Positions 51,410 to 60,317 of a DNA stretch of 64,000 nt are shown here, piece after piece. The translations under genes were made by a program, and so were the position numbers. The stretch is taken from NCBI GenBank assembly GCA_044449065.1, contig JBIOHP010000008.1:62001-126000 (forward strand). Direction: 5' to 3'. The stretch is from JBIOHP01 sp044449065 (GTDB taxonomy: Bacteria; Bacteroidota; Ignavibacteria; UBA10030; SZUA-254). Every line of letters begins with the position of its first letter. Position 1 is the stretch's first letter. The notes under the pieces are model-generated. The model was not told the DNA's origin. It was given only the letters and a program-made list of their open reading frames with translations, and did no database searches.

Positions 51410-52327
51410 TTACCGGTATCCTTTCTCATAGGGGATTCCACTGGAAGCCGGCGGCGTGGCACGACCAATAAATCCCGCAAGCACTAACATGGTTAAAACA
51501 TAGGGGATTATTTGCACGAACTGTGTTGAAACTAATCCACCCTGCAACTGAATAGCTAAACTTTCTGCAAAGCCGAAAAATAGACATGCGAGCACTGCTG
51601 CAACCGGATTCCATTTCCCTATGATCATTGCCGCCAGCGCGATAAATCCCCTGCCTGCCGACATACCATCCGTAAAACTATGTTGATCTAACGCAAGCCA
51701 CGCCCCGCCTAATCCAGCCAACACGCCGCTTATTAACAGACCTGAATACCTCATTAACTCTACACGAACACCGAGAGAATCGGCAGCGGCTGGATTTTCT
51801 CCAACTGCCCGAAGCCTCAAACCGAATCGTGTTTTGAATAGAACGAAATGCAGAATTGCAACAAGAAAACATAAAATAACTACAAACGGGTTTATTAGCG
51901 TCGGTATCGAACTCTGGCTACTTTGAACGAATCCCACGATACGCGGAGAATTACTTGAGCTGTTAAATATTAATTGACAGGAAAATTTTGTTATACCGAC
52001 GGCAAACAAATTGATTGCGATACCGCTTACGATTTGATCAGCTTTAAAGGTGATCGATGCAATTCCATGAAGAGCTGCTACCATCATTCCGGCAACGACG
52101 CCGCATAATATACCGAAAAGGGGATCGTTAGTATAATATGTTCCAACCGTCGTTGCAAAAGCTCCGATGAGCATAATACCTTCGAGACCGATATTAACAA
52201 TGCCCCCGCGTTCACTGAATGTTGCCCCCAGCGCCGGTAAAGCGTACGGGATGGTAATACGTAAAATTTGGCCTATAAAAACAAGAGAAAATATGGCGTT
52301 AAACATTCGCGTTCCCTGCTTTTTCAT
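51410..52327 (-). CDS. Nucleoside ABC transporter permease (NupQ/YufQ-like)
   Basis: A 305-residue BPD_transp_2-type inner-membrane permease. The N-terminal part carries IPYALPALGATFSERGGIVN followed by IGLEGIMLIGAF, the signature of the nucleoside subfamily, and about eight hydrophobic segments follow. A start at the ATG seven codons in (52306; MFNAIFS) is plausible and would reduce the overlap with the preceding permease from 29 to 8 nt. It is the second permease of the BMP-type transporter, after its partner in the operon. Confidence 0.9.
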   Translation of the reverse strand: MKKQGTRMFNAIFSLVFIGQILRITIPYALPALGATFSERGGIVNIGLEGIMLIGAFATTVGTYYTNDPLFGILCGVVAGMMVAALHGIASITFKADQIVSGIAINLFAVGITKFSCQLIFNSSSNSPRIVGFVQSSQSSIPTLINPFVVILCFLVAILHFVLFKTRFGLRLRAVGENPAAADSLGVRVELMRYSGLLISGVLAGLGGAWLALDQHSFTDGMSAGRGFIALAAMIIGKWNPVAAVLACLFFGFAESLAIQLQGGLVSTQFVQIIPYVLTMLVLAGFIGRATPPASSGIPYEKGYR

Positions 52328-53372
52328 GTTTCCAGAATAGGACGATCCATCTATCGAAGACTTTCGTTAATATGATAACAAAGATTATGATGAGCGCTTG
52401 AAGAATGTTAACAATCTCCTTAGGGACAATTGTATTAACGGCAAGCCCTCCATAATCGAGAATTCCAAAGAGGAGAGATGAAAAAATGATTCCGATGGGG
52501 TGATTGTTTGCAAGAAGGGCCACGGCAATTCCGATGAAGCCGGTGTTTTCTGAAAATCCCAATTCAAAATAATGTTTGTATCCTAAAACAAAATTACTCC
52601 CAACAAGACCTGCAAATCCGCCCGATATTCCGAATGCCATTATCGTCCGGCGGGCAACATTAATTCCCCCATACCTCGCTGCATTAACGTTTGATCCCAT
52701 CGTTCGTAATTCATATCCAAACCTGGTTTTCCAGAGGAGATAATACATAAAAATGCACGCGCCGATTGCGATAAAAAGACTAAAATTTACGGGCGATCCT
52801 CTAAAAAAATCGAGCATCGACCCTAATCGCGGCAACTCGGCACTCTGTGCAATGAACGGTGTATGTACGGTTCCCGGGACTGCGAGCAGATTACCTACTA
52901 AGTAACTGATCATTGCTGCCCCGATAAAATTCATCATGATGGTGTTGATGACTTCGTGGGCTCCAAATTTCGCTTTGAGGATGCCGGGAATTATTCCCCA
53001 GAAAGCTCCACCAAGTATTCCGCCGATAACGCAGAGAGGGAGCAGAATGAATGCCGGTAAGGAGGTAAACGTAAAACCGACCCATGCGGTCGTAAACGCC
53101 CCGATTAATAATTGTCCCTCAGCGCCGATATTGAATAATCCGGAACGAAAACAAATTGCCGCCGCCAGCCCCGTGAATATCATCGGGGTAGCTTTGAAAA
53201 GGATTTGACCGACGCCATAAGAATTCCCGAATGATTCAGCAAAAAATTTCCCAAATATCTCGATCGGGTCCTTACCTAAAAATATAATGAAAACTCCGCC
53301 TACGAGAAATGAAAGACCGATGGCTAGAGCCGAAGGAACAACTGTTAAGACTGTTTTTCGTAGAGCGCTCAT
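52299..53372 (-). CDS. Nucleoside ABC transporter permease (NupP/YufP-like)
   Basis: A 357-residue permease of the same family. It shows GQILFKATPMIFTGLAAAI with CFRSGLFNIGAEGQLLIGAF, the motif that distinguishes nucleoside permeases, and a conserved cytoplasmic loop GAHEVINTIMMNFIG. It forms a heterodimer with the next gene product. It starts 2 nt after the ATPase gene stop, and its 3' end overlaps the second permease. Confidence 0.92.
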   Translation of the reverse strand: MSALRKTVLTVVPSALAIGLSFLVGGVFIIFLGKDPIEIFGKFFAESFGNSYGVGQILFKATPMIFTGLAAAICFRSGLFNIGAEGQLLIGAFTTAWVGFTFTSLPAFILLPLCVIGGILGGAFWGIIPGILKAKFGAHEVINTIMMNFIGAAMISYLVGNLLAVPGTVHTPFIAQSAELPRLGSMLDFFRGSPVNFSLFIAIGACIFMYYLLWKTRFGYELRTMGSNVNAARYGGINVARRTIMAFGISGGFAGLVGSNFVLGYKHYFELGFSENTGFIGIAVALLANNHPIGIIFSSLLFGILDYGGLAVNTIVPKEIVNILQALIIIFVIILTKVFDRWIVLFWKHEKAGNANV

Positions 53373-53374
53373 GG

Positions 53375-54913
53375 TTAGTTAGCGCTAGTATGATTTTTAA
53401 GGAAAGCCCCCAGCATAAACTCGCCGATTTCGCGTTCAGTTGATTCGCGGGCATCGACAATTGAAACAATTTCACCGTTATATAATACGGCAATGCGATC
53501 GGAAAGCATGAGCAGCTCTGATAGATCGGAGGAGACGAGCAAGATCGCTTTACCATTGTTTCGTTCCTGCAGGAGAGCCCTATGAACAAATTCCGTAGCG
53601 CCCACATCGAGCCCCCGCGTTGGTTGACTTGCAATAATGACATGAGCATTCTTTGAAAGTTCACGCGCAATGACAAATTTTTGTTGGTTTCCGCCCGATA
53701 ATTCCCTCGCCCGGTTTGTGGGGGAGGATGGGAAAATGTCATATTTTCGGATATTGAGTTTAGCGTCTTCGCGTATGCGTTGTAGATTCAATCCGAACAA
53801 TGATGAATACAACACATCTCGTTGTCTGCCAAGGAGAAAATTTTCCTCAAGTGTAAAATCGAGGACTAATCCATGTTTCAACCTATCTTCGGGAACATGC
53901 GCGAGGGGGGACCTGTTCCGATTGTCACTCATGTTTGTCCCATCAACCATCATGGCGCCCGATTTTGGGTTTCGTAATCCGGTAAGCGCTTCGATTAATT
54001 CAGATTGCCCATTGCCTTCGACCGCAGCGATGCCAAGAATTTCGCCGGATTGTACTGTAAACGATACGTCGTTGAGCGCTGCAAGATTTTTATTATTTTG
54101 ACAGGAGAGGTGCTCAACCTGAAGGCGCGGGCTTTTTTGAAATCCGGTGATTTTTTCCAAAGCGCTTCCAACCTCTTTGCCGACCATGATTCGCGCTAAT
54201 TCGCTGCCGGTTATTGAAGAGGTTTCAAAATCTCCGATGATTTTTCCTTTACGCATGACCGTAATACGATCGCTAATCGCTAGCACTTCGGTCACCTTAT
54301 GGCTGATAAAGATGATCGTTTTATTTTCTTCTTTTAATTTTTTAAGGATTTGGAAAAACTCTTCAACTTCCCGAGGAGTAAGAATTGCCGTCGGTTCGTC
54401 GAGGATGATAATATCAGCATTCCGATACAATAATTTTAGAATTTCTACGCGTTGTTGCGCGCCAACAGAAAGGGAACCAAGTGTTTCATTCGGATCGATA
54501 TTAAAATGATATAAATTTGAAAGTTGTTGAATCGTTAGAACTGCGCGCGGAATATCGAGCGCTCCGATTGCTGACGCGGGTTCGTTTCCAAGAATAATAT
54601 TTTCCGTAACTGAGAGAGGTGGGATAAGCATAAAGTGTTGATGAACCATCCCGACGCCGAGTTTTATCGCTTTTGCAGGAGTTTTTAAAATTTCTGTTTG
54701 CCCGTTGATGCGAATTTCGCCTCCATTCGGTTGATCGATGCCGAATAATAAGTTCATAAGAGTGGATTTCCCGGCGCCGTTTTCACCAACCAATGCGTGA
54801 ATTTCGCCTCCACGCACACGGAACGTTACATCGTCGTTAGCGAGTGTGGCGCCGAAACGCCTGGTGATATTAAGCATCTCAACGGCAAACATCATAGCGG
54901 GATTGTTCTGCAC
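53375..54913 (-). CDS. Nucleoside ABC transporter ATP-binding protein with two ATPase domains (NupO/YufO-like)
   Basis: The 512-residue protein has two ABC ATPase domains in one chain. The first has Walker A GENGAGKST, signature LSVGAQQRVEIL and Walker B IIILDEPTAILTP. The second has a degenerate P-loop region (VEGNGQSELIEAL), signature LSGGNQQKFVIA and QPTRGLDVGA, as is normal for the sugar/nucleoside family. It powers import of nucleosides bound by the BMP lipoprotein. It starts 6 nt after the lipoprotein gene stop. Confidence 0.93.
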   Translation of the reverse strand: MQNNPAMMFAVEMLNITRRFGATLANDDVTFRVRGGEIHALVGENGAGKSTLMNLLFGIDQPNGGEIRINGQTEILKTPAKAIKLGVGMVHQHFMLIPPLSVTENIILGNEPASAIGALDIPRAVLTIQQLSNLYHFNIDPNETLGSLSVGAQQRVEILKLLYRNADIIILDEPTAILTPREVEEFFQILKKLKEENKTIIFISHKVTEVLAISDRITVMRKGKIIGDFETSSITGSELARIMVGKEVGSALEKITGFQKSPRLQVEHLSCQNNKNLAALNDVSFTVQSGEILGIAAVEGNGQSELIEALTGLRNPKSGAMMVDGTNMSDNRNRSPLAHVPEDRLKHGLVLDFTLEENFLLGRQRDVLYSSLFGLNLQRIREDAKLNIRKYDIFPSSPTNRARELSGGNQQKFVIARELSKNAHVIIASQPTRGLDVGATEFVHRALLQERNNGKAILLVSSDLSELLMLSDRIAVLYNGEIVSIVDARESTEREIGEFMLGAFLKNHTSAN

Positions 54914-54919
54914 TGAAGT

Positions 54920-55939
54920 CTAATTCTCTGGAATAGCTACAGCGCCGGAAATAATTTTCCCGCGTATTTCTTCTATGCGGGAATGAATCTCATCGGGGAT
55001 GAGATTTTTATTATTATTGTCGTAGATATAATCAACGCCGTGAGATTTCAAACCGAAAACGGTCGCAACGCCGCCATGGAAAGTATTTTCTTGGATAGAT
55101 TTTATCGTTTCGTAGATTGCATTATCTACAACTTTGATCATGCTGGTGAGGATATAACCCGGGGCTTCAGGAAATTGATCGGAGTCGACGCCAATGACTA
55201 AATTGTGTGTTTCACGAGCCGCTTCCATGATTCCCGAACCGGTGGGACCGGATGCGTGAAAGATAATATCGGCTCTCTGTGAATATTGTCCGAGCGCCAA
55301 TTCTTTTCCCTTGCCGGGATTTTTGAACGCTTCGGCAGTGATACCGGCATAACCCACTATCACGTTACAACCGGGATTTGTATACTTAACACCTGCTGAA
55401 TATCCGCGTTCGAATTTCTTTATAAGGGGGGATAGCATCCCTCCGATAAAACCAACCGTATTAGTTTTTGTCATCAGTCCAGCAAGAGCGCCGACCATGA
55501 AAGATCCTTCTTCTTCTTTAAACTTCAACGCCACAAGATTCATCGGTATTCCTTTTGACGAATCGACTATATAATCTATACAGGCAAATCGTTTTGAGGG
55601 AAATTCCCTGGCGATGGCGGTAATATCATCCGTAAAAATGAAACCGTTTCCAATAATCAGTGCGATATCCGGGCGACTGGCAAATTGACGAAGCGCTGTT
55701 TCCCGGTCTGCCCCGGGACCCGGTTCGATAAATTCAAAATCAACGCCTAATTCTTTTTTCGCGCGATCCAATCCTCTATATGCCCCATCATTAAACGATT
55801 TGTCGCCGCGGCCTCCGACATCCATAACCAGTCCAACTTTTTGGGGGCCGAGTGATGCGCTTGATTTTTTTTGATTGCTGCAGCTACTGAACGTAATTTG
55901 AGCGAAGATAAGAAACCAGACAATTCTACTTGTTCTCAT
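54920..55939 (-). CDS. BMP-family nucleoside-binding lipoprotein (PnrA/NupN-like)
   Basis: The 339-residue protein has a lipoprotein signal (RIVWFLIFAQITFSSC) with the lipidated cysteine at residue 20. The mature part shows VGLVMDVGGRGDKSFNDGAY, the family motif, then IGGMLSPLIKKFERGYSAG and GPTGSGIMEAARE with the typical nucleoside-pocket residues. It captures nucleosides in the periplasm and hands them to the ABC permeases. The start overlaps the thymidine kinase gene by 14 nt. Confidence 0.93.
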   Translation of the reverse strand: MRTSRIVWFLIFAQITFSSCSNQKKSSASLGPQKVGLVMDVGGRGDKSFNDGAYRGLDRAKKELGVDFEFIEPGPGADRETALRQFASRPDIALIIGNGFIFTDDITAIAREFPSKRFACIDYIVDSSKGIPMNLVALKFKEEEGSFMVGALAGLMTKTNTVGFIGGMLSPLIKKFERGYSAGVKYTNPGCNVIVGYAGITAEAFKNPGKGKELALGQYSQRADIIFHASGPTGSGIMEAARETHNLVIGVDSDQFPEAPGYILTSMIKVVDNAIYETIKSIQENTFHGGVATVFGLKSHGVDYIYDNNNKNLIPDEIHSRIEEIRGKIISGAVAIPEN

Positions 55940-56528
55940 GCCGGTCTATTGATTGATCAGGTGGTGGGACGAAGCATTTTCTGCATCGCGCTTCATAGTG
56001 ATTTTGGGCTCCCGTAACAACACGTTCGTGTTCGCCGGTAATTCGCTGCGTTCTATCCGCCGGATTACCGCAAATCATGCAGATAGCCAATGTCTTAGTA
56101 ATATATTCGGCAACGGCTAACAGGTGGGGAATTGGTTCAAAAGGTATCCCCCGGTAATCCTGATCAAGTCCCGCAACAATGACTCGTTTGCCCATGGATG
56201 CAAGGCGTTCACAAACGTCGATAAGATCGGTAGTGAAAAATTGGGCTTCATCGATACCGACCACCTGAGCGTCCGCTGCCGCCAGGAGGATTTCTTTAGG
56301 ATTGTCGATAACTTTAGAAGGCAATAATTGTTCATTGTGCGACACGATATGATTCGCACTGTACCGAGTATCAATGCTCGGTTTGAAAATGACGACCGAT
56401 TGTTTTGCAATTTGAGCCCGACGCAGCCGGCGGATTAGTTCATCGGTTTTACCGCTGAACATACAGCCCGTGATAACCTCTATCCAGCCGGTGTCTTTAG
56501 GCACGTCGCGCAGAGTTACTTCTTCCAT
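55926..56528 (-). CDS. tdk: Thymidine kinase (type II, zinc-binding)
   Basis: The 200-residue protein has the P-loop GCMFSGKTDEL, Walker B-like GIDEAQFF, VAGLDQDYRGIPF and the lasso-domain zinc cysteines CMICG and CRKC. It phosphorylates thymidine to dTMP with ATP. It overlaps the thymidine phosphorylase gene by 13 nt upstream and the lipoprotein gene by 14 nt downstream, so the three are translated together. Kinase and phosphorylase in one operon let imported thymidine be used or broken down. Confidence 0.96.
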   Translation of the reverse strand: MEEVTLRDVPKDTGWIEVITGCMFSGKTDELIRRLRRAQIAKQSVVIFKPSIDTRYSANHIVSHNEQLLPSKVIDNPKEILLAAADAQVVGIDEAQFFTTDLIDVCERLASMGKRVIVAGLDQDYRGIPFEPIPHLLAVAEYITKTLAICMICGNPADRTQRITGEHERVVTGAQNHYEARCRKCFVPPPDQSIDRHENK

Positions 56529-57844
56529 GGTTGAATACCTTTCTCATCAATCAAAGCATGAATCCTCTCGGGAGCGATAGTCTGTTTAGCAGAGATTTGA
56601 ATGGCATTTGCAATTCTCGCGGATCCGGCATTGATTTTTTCCTCAAAGTCAGAAAAACAAATGGCAATTATTTCGTTCTTTTCAACTGAATCGGAAATTT
56701 TTTTTCTAAAAAGTACGCCGGCTTTCGGATCAATTTTGTCATCCGTTGTCAATCTTCCAACGCCCAACATATTTGCAGCAAAACCGATTTCGAGGGCGTC
56801 CATGCTTTGAACCCATCCCGGTTCCGGAGAGCGAATTTCTTTAACGAAACGGCTCTTAGGATATGAAGTTGGATTATTGATAGCGGCTATATCTCCGCCC
56901 TGCGCCTCTACCATACCAAGGAATTTATTCCATGCGCTGCCGTCCTCTATCGCAGTCCGGCATATTTTGATTCCATCGTCTATGGTTTTCGCTTTGCCGC
57001 CCAGCATAACCATCGCTCCTCCAAGCGCGTATGTTACCTCCATCAGGTCGGGAACATCTTTTCCTTTAAGACAATCGACGCATTCGAGGATCTCGAGCCA
57101 ATTTCCGACCGCATACCCCAGGGGTTGATCCATATCGGTGAGAAAGCAAAGAATTTTTTTTGAGAAATTCTTCCCGATCCCAATAAACATATCCGCGAGT
57201 TCTTCCGCCTCCCTCTGAGTCTGCATGACCGCTCCCTTGCCGATCTTAATATCAAGGATGAGCGCATCTATGCCTTCTGCCAGTTTCTTACTCATAATGC
57301 TGCTTGCAATGAGCGGGATGCTTTCGACCGTTGCCGTTACATCCCGCAGGGCATAAAGTTTTGTATCGACAGGGGCAATTTCATCCGTTTGCCCGATTAT
57401 CACTCCGATATTGGAGAGATTTTTTTTAATATCATGAGCACTCAGTTCTATCCGGAAACCGGGAATCGCTTCAAGTTTATCTAACGTGCCGCCGGTATGG
57501 CCCAGCCCTCTGCCGGAAATCATTGGTACGGTGACGCCGCAAGCGGCAACCATCGGCGCGAGTATTATCGAGACCTTATCTCCGACGCCGCCCGTGGAAT
57601 GTTTATCGACTTTAACCCCGGGAATATCGGATAAATCGAGCGTCAATCCCGATTGGAGCAGAAATTCTGTGAGATAAGATGTTTCTTCAAAATCCATTTT
57701 TTGGAAATGTATCGCCATGAGAAGCGCTGCCATCTGGTAATCGGTAACCGAGCCGGCGACATAACCGTGGATGATGAATCCGATTTCTTCTCTTGTGAAT
57801 TTTCCGTTGTTTCTTTTTTTTCGTATAAGTTCCGGTATAATCAT
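56516..57844 (-). CDS. deoA: Thymidine/pyrimidine-nucleoside phosphorylase
   Basis: The 442-residue protein matches the thymidine phosphorylase family. The phosphate-binding signature KHSTGGVGDKVS is followed by SGRGLGHTGGTLDKLE, and later LILDIKIGKGA. It splits thymidine or deoxyuridine with phosphate, giving base and 2-deoxyribose-1-phosphate. Specificity for thymidine versus uridine cannot be told from the sequence, so Pdp is an alternative name. It follows cdd by 21 nt and overlaps tdk. Confidence 0.95.
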   Translation of the reverse strand: MIIPELIRKKRNNGKFTREEIGFIIHGYVAGSVTDYQMAALLMAIHFQKMDFEETSYLTEFLLQSGLTLDLSDIPGVKVDKHSTGGVGDKVSIILAPMVAACGVTVPMISGRGLGHTGGTLDKLEAIPGFRIELSAHDIKKNLSNIGVIIGQTDEIAPVDTKLYALRDVTATVESIPLIASSIMSKKLAEGIDALILDIKIGKGAVMQTQREAEELADMFIGIGKNFSKKILCFLTDMDQPLGYAVGNWLEILECVDCLKGKDVPDLMEVTYALGGAMVMLGGKAKTIDDGIKICRTAIEDGSAWNKFLGMVEAQGGDIAAINNPTSYPKSRFVKEIRSPEPGWVQSMDALEIGFAANMLGVGRLTTDDKIDPKAGVLFRKKISDSVEKNEIIAICFSDFEEKINAGSARIANAIQISAKQTIAPERIHALIDEKGIQPWKK

Positions 57845-57865
57845 TGTAGATATTTTAATAGTAAA

Positions 57866-58300
57866 TTATTTTTTTGGGGGATACGGGAAAAGAACATCAG
57901 TGCGAAATACGATCAATTCACCGTTCTGTTTTGATTGAACTCCTACGAGGCAATCAGGACCGCCAAACTCATTAATCCAATCCAGGCAGGAGCCGCATGG
58001 CGTCAACCGTGAACACTCGGCAACAACAACAATTGCCGCTATATTTTTTCCGCCTCCTGCAACCATGGAACCGATCGCGTTTGTTTCGGCATGAACGTCA
58101 TGAGACCTCATCGAATGTTCAACATTGCAACCCGAAAATATTTTCCCATCGTTTGTTAGGAGCGCGCATCCGACCCGGGTATCCTCCAAAATTCTCGCGT
58201 TTTCCCGCACAGTCCAGGCAATTTTTGCGAGTTTGGACCATGTTTTGGCAGGTATTTTATTTTTTTTCACGACAAAAAATTTACTTTCTAAATTTTTCAA
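57866..58300 (-). CDS. cdd: Cytidine deaminase
   Basis: The 144-residue protein has the zinc-binding deaminase motifs HAETNAI and TPCGSC, with GCNVEHSM before the first, the homotetrameric cytidine deaminase pattern. The usual CRQ after the second cysteine pair is CLD here. It converts (deoxy)cytidine to (deoxy)uridine, feeding the phosphorylase directly downstream. Relation to blasticidin-S deaminases is possible but context favours cytidine. It begins a tight run of ten genes. Confidence 0.92.
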   Translation of the reverse strand: MKNLESKFFVVKKNKIPAKTWSKLAKIAWTVRENARILEDTRVGCALLTNDGKIFSGCNVEHSMRSHDVHAETNAIGSMVAGGGKNIAAIVVVAECSRLTPCGSCLDWINEFGGPDCLVGVQSKQNGELIVFRTDVLFPYPPKK

Positions 58301-58517
58301 ATGAGTAATAATGTTGATTATTTACAATTGATTGGAGTTTAAAGTAATTAATAATTTTATGAAATAAAACTGAATTATTCGATAAGTATCCCTCGAAACC
58401 GAGAATAGTAATTTCATATTATCAACTTTTCATCTCACGAATTCGATACCATTCAAGAGATCAAAATTTATAGAATAATTTATCAAAGGTCGTCGAGCAA
58501 AAAAAGCGTGAATAATT

Positions 58518-59168
58518 TTACTTGATTATGTTTTTCGTTGCAAAGCCAATTTCCATCAATTTGGCATGTATCAAACAGAGCATCCTGTTAAAATCTCCTC
58601 GCTCGTGGACGAAGTCGACTTCATCAGACGGAATGATAAGAAGAGGACCTAATCTATACCGTTTTATCCAATCGGAATAATGTTGATTTAATTGTTCAAG
58701 ATATGAACTCGGGATTCCTTGTTCATATTCACGGCCTCTTTGAGATATCTGTTTCAGAAGAGTTTCGATTTTCGCGTCTAAATAAATCATTAAATCAGGC
58801 GGTTGGAGGTATTCCATCATCACGGAATACAGAGCGACATAATTTTCATAATCGCGTTTATCCATTTTTCCGATGAGATGAAGATTCTTCGCAAATATCT
58901 CGGCGTCTTCGTAAATCGAACGATCCTGAATTACACTGACATCGCCTTCAACGATTTTTTTGTGGTCGGTAAATCGTTTCGAAAGAAAATACACCTGAAG
59001 GTTAAACGACCATCGGTTCATATCAGCATAAAAATCTGTCATATATGGATTATCATCTATAAATTCAAACGACGAACTCCAACCATAATGACTACTCAGG
59101 AGGCGGGTCAACGACGACTTGCCGGATCCAATATTACCTGCAATTGCGACGAAGATTTTATTTTTCAT
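58518..59168 (-). CDS. Deoxynucleoside kinase (dAK/dGK/dCK family)
   Basis: A protein of about 216 residues from the ATG at 59166-59168 (MKNKIFVAIAGNIGSGKSS). It has the P-loop GNIGSGKSS, the substrate-site motif DRSIYEDAEIFA and the lid arginines in RGREYEQG. It phosphorylates deoxynucleosides, probably purines or deoxycytidine, to monophosphates. A 217-nt gap without a clear terminator separates it from cdd, so it may be transcribed with the nucleoside operon or alone. The frame runs 60 nt further upstream, but that extension contains a palindrome and no family residues. Confidence 0.92.
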   Translation of the reverse strand: MKNKIFVAIAGNIGSGKSSLTRLLSSHYGWSSSFEFIDDNPYMTDFYADMNRWSFNLQVYFLSKRFTDHKKIVEGDVSVIQDRSIYEDAEIFAKNLHLIGKMDKRDYENYVALYSVMMEYLQPPDLMIYLDAKIETLLKQISQRGREYEQGIPSSYLEQLNQHYSDWIKRYRLGPLLIIPSDEVDFVHERGDFNRMLCLIHAKLMEIGFATKNIIK

Positions 59169-59185
59169 AATCCAATAAAGATAGA

Positions 59186-59203
59186 CGATTTTCATGAAAA
59201 TCG
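59186..59203. promoter_or_regulatory. Perfect 18-nt palindrome upstream of the deoxynucleoside kinase
   Basis: The sequence CGATTTTCATGAAAATCG is its own reverse complement and ends 17 nt before the kinase start. Its position and symmetry suggest a binding site for a dimeric regulator controlling the kinase or the divergent gene at 59443. It has no T-run and is not a terminator. Confidence 0.45.
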
Positions 59204-59442
59204 CAAAGAAATTTAATGAAAAAATCAAAATATATTTTTAAGGGAGATTATAAAACCCGAAACGAGCGGTTCAAGGTTTTGATTACTAATAGATATTCCA
59301 TAAATTCTTGTCGTAATATTTGCGAGGTTATAGCTAACTGATCGTGTTTTTAAATTATGGCTCTACCCATAACAATGCTATAACCAGAATAAGAAATTTG
59401 GATCAATTATCAGGATAACAACCCCGGAAAGAATTCAGATCT

Positions 59443-59988
59443 ATGAGAATTTCGATGTGCGGCAGCTTTTCAACAGGGAAAACTACACTTGTCCGGTCTT
59501 TGGCGGACGCCTTAATACATAAATACACGAAGGATGTGTTCATCATTGAAGAGGTTGCCCGGAAAGTTATCGCAGAGGGTTTTCCTCTGGATCGCAATGC
59601 AAACTTGGAAGCATATTTCCATTATATTTATTATCAATTGCAGGCGGAGCGCCTCGCCGGGAAGCATCAATATGTGGTTTCCGACCGTTCGTTGCTCGAT
59701 TCCCTCGCATACATTCATGTAAGCCGCGATCCGGGTATGTCAACATCGTTTGTGAACATGCTTACAGAGATTGTTTGGAAGGAAACAACGTTTTTTGATC
59801 TCTATTGCTATGTTCCTGTAGAGTTTTCTCCGATAGACGATGGCATTCGTTCTATAGATCACGAATATCAGCATCTTGTGGACAAGGAGATGGTCAAATT
59901 ATTAGATTATTTTGGCGTTCGGACGCTGAAGGTGAGCGGAACCGTTGAGAGCCGGGTTAAATCCCTGATGGATTTGATACTGACGTAA
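59443..59988 (+). CDS. Orphan P-loop ATP-binding protein (AAA_28/NadR-kinase-like)
   Basis: The 181-residue protein begins with the P-loop GSFSTGKTT and has EEVARKVIAEGF, a DRSLLDSLAYI motif and a C-terminal region resembling the kinase domain of NadR and related AAA_28 proteins. It probably phosphorylates a small molecule such as a nucleoside, but the substrate is unknown. It is divergent from the deoxynucleoside kinase across a 214-nt gap that contains an 18-nt palindrome. Confidence 0.72.
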   Translation: MRISMCGSFSTGKTTLVRSLADALIHKYTKDVFIIEEVARKVIAEGFPLDRNANLEAYFHYIYYQLQAERLAGKHQYVVSDRSLLDSLAYIHVSRDPGMSTSFVNMLTEIVWKETTFFDLYCYVPVEFSPIDDGIRSIDHEYQHLVDKEMVKLLDYFGVRTLKVSGTVESRVKSLMDLILT

Positions 59989-60317
59989 CATCAACCCCGG
60001 TCGTTTTCCTTTCACTTGCAACATATTAAATCTCTCTAAGAAAAACCACTACACATCCACTTTAATACTTCATCTATCTCTTATTTCAACATCAATTAAG
60101 CGGTATGTTGACGAAATTTGATTGGGATTATACAATTGTTAATCATTTCGTAACATAAAATTTCGAATTTGTTAATGTATATAAGTTACTTTGATAAAAG
60201 ACTGGCTTTTCCTGTAATTCACATTCAGATTTATAATTTTGAACTGTTCCCTCGCAATTTTGGTAAAACCGCATCATTTAGTCGTCTTTTGAATATCAAT
60301 CTCAATTTTCTATATCT
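59989..60317. other. Intergenic region before the OPA antiporter
   Basis: A 329-nt A/T-rich stretch with no convincing open frame, RNA gene or terminator hairpin. The promoter of the antiporter is presumably here; a string TACTTTG about 140 nt before its start is only a weak match to Bacteroidota -7 elements. Confidence 0.4.
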
